A stretch of 64,000 bases of DNA. Origin: Clostridia bacterium (GTDB lineage: Bacteria > Bacillota > Clostridia > Oscillospirales > CAG-272). Both the position numbers and the translations under genes were made by a program. Under the pieces are notes generated by a model that was not told the DNA's origin, ran no database searches, and saw nothing but the letters and a program-made list of their open reading frames with translations. Positions within the stretch are counted from its first letter, which is position 1, and every line of letters begins with the position of its first letter. Positions 36,612 through 44,216 of this stretch are shown in pieces. The DNA is taken from the NCBI GenBank assembly GCA_017407835.1, contig JAFQVV010000008.1:1-64000 (forward strand). The letters run 5' to 3'.

Positions 36612-38264
36612 ATGATGACAATCCGGGGAACAGGAATCGGAGAGAGCGCCGCCATCGGCCGTCTCTTCTGGCTTGCACCCGTGCGGGAAGGGGGCGCTGC
36701 CGTCCCCGTCGGCTCTCCGGCAGAGGAGGAAGCGCGCTTTCTTGCTGCCGCCGATGCCGCACAGAAGGAACTGCGCGCACTTTATGAAGAATCCCGCACG
36801 ACGGTCGGCGAAGAGGCGGCACAAATTTTCGCCGTTCATGCCATGATCGCGGCCGATGAGGATTTCACCGAGCTGGTGCTGGCGCGCATCGGTACCGGAG
36901 AGAGCGCCGAGAATGCCGTCATTGAAGCGGCGCAGACGCTGGCAGAGCGCTTTCGCGCCATGGATGATGAATATCTTCGGGCACGGGCGGGGGATTTTAC
37001 CGATATTGCCGCCCGTCTGTGCGATCAGCTGACAGGTCGTGAATCGGTGCGTGATCTGCCCGACAACAGCGATCCGATCATCATCGCCGCGCATGATCTC
37101 ACCCCCTCGCAGACCGTCGGCCTTGACCGCAAGCGCATCGCGGGTTTTGTGACTGCGGCAGGCAGTCCCGGCTCGCACACCGCCATTCTTGCGCGGAGCA
37201 TGAATCTGCCTGCGCTGGTCGGAATGGGTGCAAATGATGTCCTGTCGGTACTCGACGGCAGGCAGGTCATGCTTGATGCGGCGGCGGGCGAGCTGATTGT
37301 CGATCCCGACAGCATCAAAATCGCCGAGTGCCGCGCACGAATGCAGGCCGAGCAAGAAGCCGCCCGCGTACGGTCGGCACTGCGCGATCTGCCCGCTGAA
37401 ACCTGCAGCGGGCGGCGGATCCGTCTCGGGGCAAACATCGGACTCCCCAGAGAAGCCGCCGAGGCCGCAGCCCTTGGCGCGGACGGGGTTGGACTGATGC
37501 GCAGTGAATTCCTTTATCTGGGCGCAAAACAGCCGCCCGGTGAGGAAGAGCAGCTTGCCGCCTACCGTGCGGCGGCAGAAGCGCTCGGCAACCAGCCGCT
37601 GATCATTCGCACCCTCGATATCGGTGCCGACAAACAGGTGGATTATCTCAATTTGGCAAAAGAAGAAAACCCTGCGCTTGGTCTGCGCGCAATTCGGCTC
37701 TGCCTTTGCGGCGATCGCGCACTGTTTCGCACACAGCTGCGCGCCATCTGCCGCGCGGCGGGCGAGCGGGCGGCGGCAGGTGCCGCGGGGCAAATTGCCG
37801 TGATGTTCCCCATGATCACCTCGCCTCACGAGCTGGATGATGCGCTTGACGAGCTGTACGCCGTACAGGCGGCGCTCGATCGTGAGGGCAGAGAAATCGA
37901 TCCCGATCTCTCGGTGGGCATGATGATCGAAATCCCTGCCGCGGCGCTGATGGCAGAGCAGTTTGCCCCCAAATGTGCCTTTTTTTCGGTGGGGAGCAAT
38001 GACCTGACGCAATATACCCTCGCCGTTGACCGCCAAAATGCGGCAGTTGCGCCGTTGGCAGCCGGCGCGCATCCCGCAGTCCTCTCGCTCATTGCCCGCA
38101 CCGCACGGGCAATTCACGCAGAGGGGGGCTGGTGCGGGCTGTGCGGCGAGCTTGCTGCCGATCCGTCCATGACGCAGACGCTGCTTGATCTCGGCATCGA
38201 CGAGTTCTCGGTCTCCCCCGCGCATCTGCTCAAAATCAAAGAAAAGATCCGCTCCTGCACCTGA
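36612..38264 (+). CDS. ptsI: PTS enzyme I, phosphoenolpyruvate-protein phosphotransferase
   Basis: 550 residues, in the normal range for enzyme I (about 570). The active histidine lies in AAGSPGSHTAILARSMNLPALVG and falls exactly at H189, the canonical number. The C-terminal PEP-binding barrel carries GADGVGLMRSEFLY, LDIGADKQVDYL, NPALGLRAIRL, MFPMITSPHE and FFSVGSNDLTQYTLAVDRQN. It transfers phosphate from PEP to HPr in the cytosol. Two ATGs in tandem begin the frame, and GAGG before them overlaps the end of ptsH, indicating translational coupling. The gene is complete with no anomalies. Confidence 0.95.
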   Translation: MMTIRGTGIGESAAIGRLFWLAPVREGGAAVPVGSPAEEEARFLAAADAAQKELRALYEESRTTVGEEAAQIFAVHAMIAADEDFTELVLARIGTGESAENAVIEAAQTLAERFRAMDDEYLRARAGDFTDIAARLCDQLTGRESVRDLPDNSDPIIIAAHDLTPSQTVGLDRKRIAGFVTAAGSPGSHTAILARSMNLPALVGMGANDVLSVLDGRQVMLDAAAGELIVDPDSIKIAECRARMQAEQEAARVRSALRDLPAETCSGRRIRLGANIGLPREAAEAAALGADGVGLMRSEFLYLGAKQPPGEEEQLAAYRAAAEALGNQPLIIRTLDIGADKQVDYLNLAKEENPALGLRAIRLCLCGDRALFRTQLRAICRAAGERAAAGAAGQIAVMFPMITSPHELDDALDELYAVQAALDREGREIDPDLSVGMMIEIPAAALMAEQFAPKCAFFSVGSNDLTQYTLAVDRQNAAVAPLAAGAHPAVLSLIARTARAIHAEGGWCGLCGELAADPSMTQTLLDLGIDEFSVSPAHLLKIKEKIRSCT

Positions 38265-38303
38265 TACGGGGCGGAAAATCCAAAAGAAAACGAGGATTTC
38301 TTC

Positions 38304-38804
38304 ATGGCAACACAAAATGAACTGCTGGCGCCGATGGACGGGCTGCTGATGCCCCTGCGCGAAGTCCCCGACGAGGTCTTTGCCACGGGTATGCTGGGCG
38401 ACGGCTTCGCCATCGCCCCCCGTGAGGACGCGGCATCCGTCACCGTCTGCGCCCCCGCCGACGGACAGATTGAAACTGTCGCCGATGCGGGACACGCCTA
38501 CACACTGCACACCGACGATGGGCTGGAATTGCTGGTGCACATCGGCATCGACACCGTCACCCTCAAAGGTGCTCCCTTTCGCTCGCTTGTCAGTGCAGGC
38601 GACCGGGTGAGGGCGGGCGATGCACTGGTGCGCGCAGATCTGGGGGCAATCCGCGCCGCCGATCTGCCCACTGTTACCCCGGTACTCATCACCAATCCCG
38701 AAATTCTCTCCGATCTCTCTCTTGCGCTCGGAGAGGCCGAGGGCGGCGTCACGGCTGCCGCGCGCTATCGGACGGCAAACAGGGAAAAGAAAGGAAGATT
38801 CTGA
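38304..38804 (+). CDS. crr: PTS glucose-type IIA component
   Basis: 166 residues. Family features are LLAPMDGLLMPLREVPDEVFATGMLGDGFAI and the active-site segment GLELLVHIGIDTVTLKG, with H79 as the phosphorylated residue and H64 as its partner. It receives phosphate from HPr and passes it to the IIB domain encoded two bases downstream. Being a free-standing IIA-Glc, it could also act as a regulator as in enteric bacteria, but no partners for that are visible. It starts at ATG 38304 behind AACGAGGA, 39 bases after ptsI. Confidence 0.93.
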   Translation: MATQNELLAPMDGLLMPLREVPDEVFATGMLGDGFAIAPREDAASVTVCAPADGQIETVADAGHAYTLHTDDGLELLVHIGIDTVTLKGAPFRSLVSAGDRVRAGDALVRADLGAIRAADLPTVTPVLITNPEILSDLSLALGEAEGGVTAAARYRTANREKKGRF

Positions 38805-38806
38805 TT

Positions 38807-40438
38807 ATGGCAAACACAGCATCATCCCGCGCCTTTGGCGTACTTCAACGGGTGGGACGGGCCTTCATGCTCCCCATCGCGCTTCTCCCCGTGGCGGGGC
38901 TTCTTCTGGGCATCGGCTCCTCGCTGACCAACCCCTCGATGCTCTCGGCGTATGGCCTTGAAAAGTTCTTGGGGGAGGGCACCCTACTGGGGGCAATCCT
39001 CACCGTTATGGCAGGCGTGGGCGACATCATCTTCGCCAACCTGCCCATCCTCTTTGCCATGGGCGTTGCCCTCGGCATGGCGGAACAGGAGAAAGGCACC
39101 GCCACCCTATCGGCGGCCATCGCCTTTTTTGTCATGCACAAAACCATCAACATCCTGCTTTCCCTTGGCGGCAAGCTGGAGGAGGGCGCTATGCTGGAGG
39201 GCACGCTGGCCAACGTGGTGGGCATCGAATCCCTGCAGATGGGCGTTTTCGGCGGTATTATTGTTGGCCTTGGGGTTGCGTGGCTGCACAACCGCTTCTA
39301 CAAAATCCGCCTGCCCGACATCCTCTCCTTCTTCGGCGGGACTCGATTCATTCCCATTATTTCGACGCTTGCCTATATCGTGGTGGGTGTCATCATGTAT
39401 TTCCTCTGGCCGTATATCCAGCAGCTGATCTTCTCGGCGGGCGATCTGGTCCTGCGCTCGGGCTACGCGGGCACCCTCATCTACGGTTTCCTTGAGCGTC
39501 TGCTCATTCCCTTCGGCCTGCACCATGTATTTTATCTGCCCTTCTGGCAGACGGGTGTGGGGGGCTCTGCCATCATCGACGGCACCCTCATCTACGGTGC
39601 GCAGAACATCTTCTTCGCCGAACTGGCATCCCCCAACACCACCGCCTTCTCGGTATCGGCGACCCGCTTCATGTCGGGCAAGTTCCCGCTGATGATCTTC
39701 GGTCTGCCTGCCGCCGCGCTTGCCATCTACAGCTGTGCAAAACCCGAGAAGAAAAAAGCCGCCGGCTCGCTGCTCCTCTCGGCAGCCCTCACCGCCGCGC
39801 TTACCGGCATCACCGAACCGCTGGAATTCACCTTCCTCTTTGTTGCCCCCGCCCTGTATCTCATCCACTGCGTGCTGGCGGGCGCCGCCTATATGCTGAT
39901 GCACATTCTGAACGTCGGCGTTGGCATGACCTTCTCGGGCGGGTTGATCGACCTCTTCCTCTTCGGCATTCTCCCGGGACAGGCGAAGACAAACTGGCTC
40001 ATGATTCCCTTAGTGGGACTGGGCTATGTGGTGGTTTATTTCTTCCTGTTCCGCTTCATGATCCGCCGCTTCAACTACGCCACTCCCGGACGGGAAGCCG
40101 AGGGCGTGGAAACCAAGCTCTACCGCCGCGCCGATTATGACCGCCGACGCAAGGGAGAAGAGGTCCCCGCCGAAGCAGCACCCGCCCCTGCCGGCAGTCA
40201 ATCCGCCCTGATCCTCGACGGGCTTGGCGGCAAAGGCAACATTGCGGGGCTTGACTGCTGTGCCACCCGCCTGCGCGTAACGGTATTGGATCCGACGCTT
40301 GTGGATGAAGGTCTTCTGCGCGAATCGGGTGCGGCGGGGGTTATCCGCCGCGGAGACGGTGTGCAGGTAGTCTACGGTCCACAGGTCGCCGTCATCAAAA
40401 GCGAGCTGGAAGAGCACATGGCAAAAGAAGGCGGATAA
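38807..40438 (+). CDS. PTS glucose/N-acetylglucosamine-type IICB transporter
   Basis: 543 residues with IIC then IIB. The IIC domain (about 1-420) has eight to ten membrane segments and the typical FGVLQRVGRAFMLPIALLPVAGLLLGIG start and LTGITEPLEFTFLFVAPALYLIH. The IIB domain follows a linker at about 450; NIAGLDCCATRLRV places the phosphocysteine at C485. It imports and phosphorylates glucose or N-acetylglucosamine; the sequence does not separate the two. With HPr, EI and IIA encoded directly upstream, this is a self-sufficient PTS in one operon, which is uncommon since general PTS proteins are usually encoded apart from sugar-specific ones. Confidence 0.92.
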   Translation: MANTASSRAFGVLQRVGRAFMLPIALLPVAGLLLGIGSSLTNPSMLSAYGLEKFLGEGTLLGAILTVMAGVGDIIFANLPILFAMGVALGMAEQEKGTATLSAAIAFFVMHKTINILLSLGGKLEEGAMLEGTLANVVGIESLQMGVFGGIIVGLGVAWLHNRFYKIRLPDILSFFGGTRFIPIISTLAYIVVGVIMYFLWPYIQQLIFSAGDLVLRSGYAGTLIYGFLERLLIPFGLHHVFYLPFWQTGVGGSAIIDGTLIYGAQNIFFAELASPNTTAFSVSATRFMSGKFPLMIFGLPAAALAIYSCAKPEKKKAAGSLLLSAALTAALTGITEPLEFTFLFVAPALYLIHCVLAGAAYMLMHILNVGVGMTFSGGLIDLFLFGILPGQAKTNWLMIPLVGLGYVVVYFFLFRFMIRRFNYATPGREAEGVETKLYRRADYDRRRKGEEVPAEAAPAPAGSQSALILDGLGGKGNIAGLDCCATRLRVTVLDPTLVDEGLLRESGAAGVIRRGDGVQVVYGPQVAVIKSELEEHMAKEGG

Positions 40439-40453
40439 ATTCACAAAAAAGAC

Positions 40454-40482
40454 TTGTATTCCGTGCCTATATCTGATATACT
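40454..40482 (+). promoter_or_regulatory. Promoter of the small membrane protein gene
   Basis: TTGTAT (40454-40459), a 17-base spacer and TATACT (40477-40482). It lies directly after the IICB stop, so the small gene is not simply the operon's last member. Confidence 0.65.
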
Positions 40483-40567
40483 GGGGGCAACCATAAAGCT
40501 AACCGTATATTCCTGCGATATCTGCCCTCAATCCACAGCAGAACAGGCACGCGAAAGGAGATTTCCC

Positions 40568-40798
40568 GTGAAAAGACATCCTCTGACTCCTATCATTTGC
40601 CGCGCAAAACGATTTGTGCGCAATTTCAAACCCGAGCTGCGCGTCAAGACGCAGGGCGAGATCGGCATTTACGCCGACAGCACAGCCACCGAGCCGAAGA
40701 TCAATCTCAAGCTCGACCGAGACTACGCACTTCCTCTGCTCAAAGCCGTTGCCATCGTAGCCGCTATCGTGGCGATTGTGGAGCTGTGCGACGATTGA
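40568..40798 (+). CDS. Small single-span membrane protein of unknown function
   Basis: 76 residues from GTG 40568, which has AAGGAG seven bases upstream; the longer ATG frame from 40454 begins inside the promoter. The N-terminal half is basic (KRHPLTPIICRAKRFVRNFKP). A middle segment is beta-like (LRVKTQGEIGIYADSTATEPKINLKLD). The end is a short hydrophobic helix (LLKAVAIVAAIVAIVELCDD). No family is recognised. It has its own promoter and is followed by the R4 repeat, which holds two terminators. Confidence 0.65.
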   Translation: MKRHPLTPIICRAKRFVRNFKPELRVKTQGEIGIYADSTATEPKINLKLDRDYALPLLKAVAIVAAIVAIVELCDD

Positions 40799-40799
40799 A

Positions 40800-40986
40800 G
40801 ATGCGGGGCGCTGCCCCGTACCCCGCTTAAGGGAGCTTTTTTCAAAAAGCTCCCTTAAGAAGCCCGCAAAAACTTTCCAAAAAGGCATGTTTGGAAGTTT
40901 TCGCGGGAGATGGGTGAATTGTTTTCGGCACAGCCGAAAACAATAGGGAAGAGGGAGCCTTTTTCAAAAGGCTCCCTCTTCCCTAT
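40800..40986. repeat. Intergenic hairpin repeat (copy R4)
   Basis: Contains GCGGGGC/GCCCCG, TTAAGGGAGCTTTTT/AAAAAGCTCCCTTAA (40826-40858), a GCAAAAACTTTCCA/TGGAAGTTTTCGC palindrome, TTGTTTTCGG/CCGAAAACAA (40919-40942) and a final GGGAAGAGGGAGCC/GGCTCCCTCTTCCC (40946-40983). The first 60 bases are nearly the same as copy R9 at 61755. It separates convergent genes. Confidence 0.65.
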
Positions 40987-41001
40987 TGATTATGTGCTAT
41001 G

Positions 41002-42336
41002 TCACTGAAAATTCTCAAAAATTGCGGTGATATCTGCAGCGGTCAGGTTGAGAACATTTTTGTATTCGGGAATTGCTTCCACTTCTCCGCCGGTCTTAGC
41101 AGTCACAGCAAAGCTGTCGAAGTTGACGGCCTCGCCGGGAATGACCATGGAATCGACGGTAAAGCGAAGCTCTGTGTCGGTGTAAGTCAGCGCACCCGCC
41201 ATCACGGCCTCCTCGCCGTCGGCGGCCAGAACCAGCCGATATTTGCCGTCGGCATTGTCACGGATGAAGGACATGGTCATGGTGTGGGTTTCACCATCGG
41301 CGGTGACCTCCATATCCATCACAATACCGCTCTTGCCCTCCTCGGTGACTTCACCCAGGCGAAGTTTTGCCTGAATTTGCTGGCCCTCGGCTTCGGTATT
41401 GAGGGTCATCTCCATATCCAGCGGCTTGTTCTCGTCGGTACTGAAGTTGATCACCGCCCCCGCTGTTCCGTCCCAGGTGATCTCCATTTTCACCACTCTG
41501 CCCGTCTCCTTTGCCAGATAGTACTTGTAGGCAGTGGTCTCGGGCATATTCTCCAGATCCATGTTGTACTCAACTTCGGCAACCTCAAGCAAATCGCCCA
41601 TGATGGCCTTAAAATAGGTGTCCATTGCTTCGCCGCTCTTGATGATGTCCGCCTTGGTGTAGGTGTAAACCACAGTCACAGTGTCCACTTCACCCAGCAT
41701 TTCCTCGGCAACCACGGGTGTCATGGACTTGGCCAACTCCTCGGTTGCGGTTATGTACTGCTCGGTGGCGGCACGGAAATCCTGGGAGGTGAACTTGGCA
41801 AACATATCCTGAGGATCAATTCCCATCTGTTCCTTCAGATCTGCCCAGGAGATACCAAAGAGAGCCAGGGTGGAGGAGTTCTCCAAATCCTCGAAGAAGG
41901 TATCAAATTTCACGCCGTAGGCATCGCTGCCAAGCAGCATGGGCACCGACAGGGCAAACTGATTTTTGTCCCCCCAAATCTCACCGGTGATGAGCGCTCC
42001 CTTAGGGCCGATGCCTGCCTCACCCGAGTAGGTGCCGCTCTCGGCATCCACCACCACCTCAGCAGAAATCTCTTCCACCGAGCTTCCGCCGGAATCGGGC
42101 AGAGAAAGTTCGAAGCTGTAAGTAGCTGTTCCCTTGGAAATACTCTCCAGCGCACCGCTCACACCGCTCAGGCGGGAAGTTATATCTGCGTTCTGCTTCT
42201 CAATGGCTGCCATCAGCACACCGTAGGGATCGGCCTGGGCTTTCTTGAGCGTCAGCGCATCCCCACAGGATGCCAGCAGAGTCGTGCAGAGCAAAAGCAT
42301 CATCAAAATCGCAAAAAGCTTAAATGTTTTCTTCAT
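41002..42336 (-). CDS. Lipoprotein of unknown function
   Basis: 444 residues from ATG 42336, with GGAGG seven bases upstream. The signal peptide ends in a lipobox, LLASC-G, so the mature protein is anchored at the outer face of the membrane. The remainder is acidic and rich in Thr/Glu, predicted beta-rich, with repeated patterns such as GKSGIVMDMEVTADGETHTMTMSFI and MEMTLNTEAEGQQIQAKLRLGEV. It resembles the LolA/DUF-type lipoproteins common in Oscillospirales, but I do not recognise a named family. It is monocistronic between repeats R4 and R5. Confidence 0.7.
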   Translation of the reverse strand: MKKTFKLFAILMMLLLCTTLLASCGDALTLKKAQADPYGVLMAAIEKQNADITSRLSGVSGALESISKGTATYSFELSLPDSGGSSVEEISAEVVVDAESGTYSGEAGIGPKGALITGEIWGDKNQFALSVPMLLGSDAYGVKFDTFFEDLENSSTLALFGISWADLKEQMGIDPQDMFAKFTSQDFRAATEQYITATEELAKSMTPVVAEEMLGEVDTVTVVYTYTKADIIKSGEAMDTYFKAIMGDLLEVAEVEYNMDLENMPETTAYKYYLAKETGRVVKMEITWDGTAGAVINFSTDENKPLDMEMTLNTEAEGQQIQAKLRLGEVTEEGKSGIVMDMEVTADGETHTMTMSFIRDNADGKYRLVLAADGEEAVMAGALTYTDTELRFTVDSMVIPGEAVNFDSFAVTAKTGGEVEAIPEYKNVLNLTAADITAIFENFQ

Positions 42337-42370
42337 TCTGTTTTCCTCCAATGCAAATTATGATTTTCGT

Positions 42371-42550
42371 GGGGGAAACTTTTTTGCAAAAAAGTTTCCG
42401 TCACCCTCCCATCAAAAAACTGCAGAAAATAATTTTTGCAAGTTTTTGCGGAGGGGTTTGGGGACGCTTCCGAGTTTTGCCAAAGGCAAACTCGATCAAA
42501 CCGCCTAAAGGGCGGCTTTGTTTTCAAAAAGCATCCTCCCAAAGGTCTTC
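42371..42550. repeat. Intergenic hairpin repeat (copy R5)
   Basis: GGGGGAAACTTTTTTG/CAAAAAAGTTTCC (42371-42399), then a TGCAGAAAATAATTTTTGCA palindrome, then a 65-base two-hairpin module (42467-42531) that aligns without gaps and at about 80% identity to 61952-62016. In the second hairpin CCGCC/GGCGG here corresponds to CTGCC/GGCAG there, a compensatory change. Confidence 0.65.
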
Positions 42551-42551
42551 C

Positions 42552-43328
42552 TTACTTTCCAACCCTGCGATCAACTTCGTCGAGATAGGCGATCAGGTCG
42601 TGGGGATCGTTGGCAGTGATATTGGTAAAGCCGTACTTGAGGCAGCGGATGGCGGCTTCACGGCTGTCGGCGTGGTAGCCCCATGCCTCGATGCCGCGGT
42701 CATTGGCGAACTTGACCAGGGCGATGATGTCCTCATCGGTGGGCAGGCGCTTGGAATCCACCGGAACACCCATGCCATACATACGGTCGAGCACACGCTC
42801 GTCATAGCGCGTCATCGAAATGGGTGGCTGGCCCTGGGTTTTGATCTCGGGATAGAACTCCTGCGTATAGAGCAGCGTCTGCGCGTCGAAGCTGGCAATG
42901 ACCGAGCGCTCCACCAGGCCGTAGCGGCGCAGTGCTTCGATGGTTTTATCGACAACAATGGGCAGCTGATCCTTGATTTCCACATTTAAGTGCAGGTTAG
43001 GGGACGCCTCTTTGACGATGAGCTCCAGCGTCTCGTCCAAGGTGGGGACGCGCTGTCCCGGATAGCCGAACTTTACCCCTGCATCCAGTGCTTTGACCTG
43101 CTCCAGCGTCATGAAGCAGACGGCACCCGTACCGTCGGTGGTGCGGTCAACCATGGCGTCGTGCATAATGACAGGGACACCGTCCCGCGTTACCTGAACG
43201 TCAAATTCCAGCACATCAACGCCGAGACGGAATGCCTCGGAAAATGAAATCAGCGTGTTCTCGGGCATATATGCCTTGCATCCGCGATGTCCTGTTACAC
43301 CGAGTTTTTGTGTGTTTTGTTCCCACAT
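42552..43328 (-). CDS. Glycerophosphodiester phosphodiesterase
   Basis: 258 residues from ATG 43328 with AAAGGAG upstream. The GDPD signature is complete: GVTGHRGCKAYMPENTLISF (His and the Glu of PENT), DVLEFDVQVTRDGVPVIMHD and HLNVEIKDQ. The metal ligands are H, E, D, H and E in these segments. It hydrolyses glycerophosphodiesters, such as deacylated phospholipids or lipoteichoic acid fragments, to glycerol-3-phosphate. No signal peptide is seen, so it is cytosolic. A strong promoter is present and no operon partners are visible. Confidence 0.92.
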   Translation of the reverse strand: MWEQNTQKLGVTGHRGCKAYMPENTLISFSEAFRLGVDVLEFDVQVTRDGVPVIMHDAMVDRTTDGTGAVCFMTLEQVKALDAGVKFGYPGQRVPTLDETLELIVKEASPNLHLNVEIKDQLPIVVDKTIEALRRYGLVERSVIASFDAQTLLYTQEFYPEIKTQGQPPISMTRYDERVLDRMYGMGVPVDSKRLPTDEDIIALVKFANDRGIEAWGYHADSREAAIRCLKYGFTNITANDPHDLIAYLDEVDRRVGK

Positions 43329-43386
43329 AATTCAGTTTCTCCTTTCTTGATAAAGGCATTTCTGCCCCCGAGGGCAGCTTGGCTGT

Positions 43387-43415
43387 ATTTTAACAAATTT
43401 TCACCCCCCTGTCAA
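43387..43415 (-). promoter_or_regulatory. Promoter of the glycerophosphodiesterase gene
   Basis: On the minus strand TTGACA (43415-43410), a 17-base spacer and TAAAAT (43392-43387). Confidence 0.75.
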
Positions 43416-43506
43416 TACAAATCCCGCAAATACGCGGATTTTTCTTGATGAGATAAACTTCCTATATAAAATATGCAAAAAGGTGAAAAAAATTTACATT
43501 TACCCC

Positions 43507-43535
43507 TTTACAAATGTCGCAGAATGTGCTATACT
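43507..43535 (+). promoter_or_regulatory. Promoter of rpsO
   Basis: TTTACA (43507-43512), a 17-base spacer and TATACT (43530-43535). It gives a GC-rich leader of about 110 nt (43542-43651) able to fold, in the position where S15 proteins often repress their own mRNA. I do not recognise a described S15 leader class. Confidence 0.7.
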
Positions 43536-43651
43536 GTATGCTGTATGACGCTGACTCGGTCTGCGGGGTATGGCTGCGGCAATATGCCCGGTCACCCTCA
43601 TTCCGCCCGCTGAGTTTGCGCCAAATTTTATGAAATGTGAGGGAAACACAC

Positions 43652-43915
43652 ATGCGCAAAGAAGAAAAGCAGGCAATTATTGATGCCTACAAGACCCATG
43701 AGGGTGACACCGGTTCGCCCGAGGTACAGATCGCCCTTCTGACCAGCCGTATCAACACCCTGACCGAGCACCTCAAGGCTAACCACAAGGACCACCACAG
43801 CCGCCGCGGTCTGCTCAAGATGGTCGGCCACCGCCGCAATCTGCTGGGCTATCTCCAGAAGACCGATATCGAGCGCTACCGCGCCATCATCGAGAAGCTG
43901 AACCTCAGAAAGTAA
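43652..43915 (+). CDS. rpsO: 30S ribosomal protein S15
   Basis: 87 residues from ATG 43652 ([30 protein letters not shown]). Family features follow: [32 protein letters not shown] and the end [14 protein letters not shown]15 binds the central domain of 16S rRNA early in 30S assembly. The longer frame to 43637 starts inside the ribosome site and is not used. pnp follows, the classical rpsO-pnp order, but here separated by a 300-base gap holding a MITE-like repeat. Confidence 0.97.
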   Translation: MRKEEKQAIIDAYKTHEGDTGSPEVQIALLTSRINTLTEHLKANHKDHHSRRGLLKMVGHRRNLLGYLQKTDIERYRAIIEKLNLRK

Positions 43916-44022
43916 TCACTTGCACGGGAGCGATGCGTGGGGGCGGAAATCCGCCCCGCGTATCACTCCTTGTTGCTTTTTTGCCAATTCATCTGCTTCG
44001 CACCGAGACTTGTCCCGGGATT

Positions 44023-44163
44023 AGCAATTAACAAAATATTTGGGGCTCTGCCCCAAACCCCGCCTAAGGTCCTTTTTAAAAAAAGGCCCTTAGGAATCCC
44101 CAAAAACTTTGGGGAATTGGAGCCGGCGGGACAAAGACTGGCGCAAATATTTTGTTAATCGCT
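44023..44163. repeat. MITE-like element with 20-base terminal inverted repeats (copy R6)
   Basis: AGCAATTAACAAAATATTTG at 44023-44042 is repeated inverted at 44144-44163 with one mismatch. The 101 internal bases hold GGGGCTCTGCCCC, CCTAAGGTCCTTTTT/AAAAAGGCCCTTAGG and CCCCAAAAACTTTGGGG, the same modules as the other intergenic repeats. It has no coding capacity and sits between rpsO and pnp. No clear target-site duplication is visible. Confidence 0.6.
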
Positions 44164-44216
44164 AAACCGAACGGGCCGCGGTGCGCGGAAATATAAAAAC
44201 TACGGAGGAAATATCC

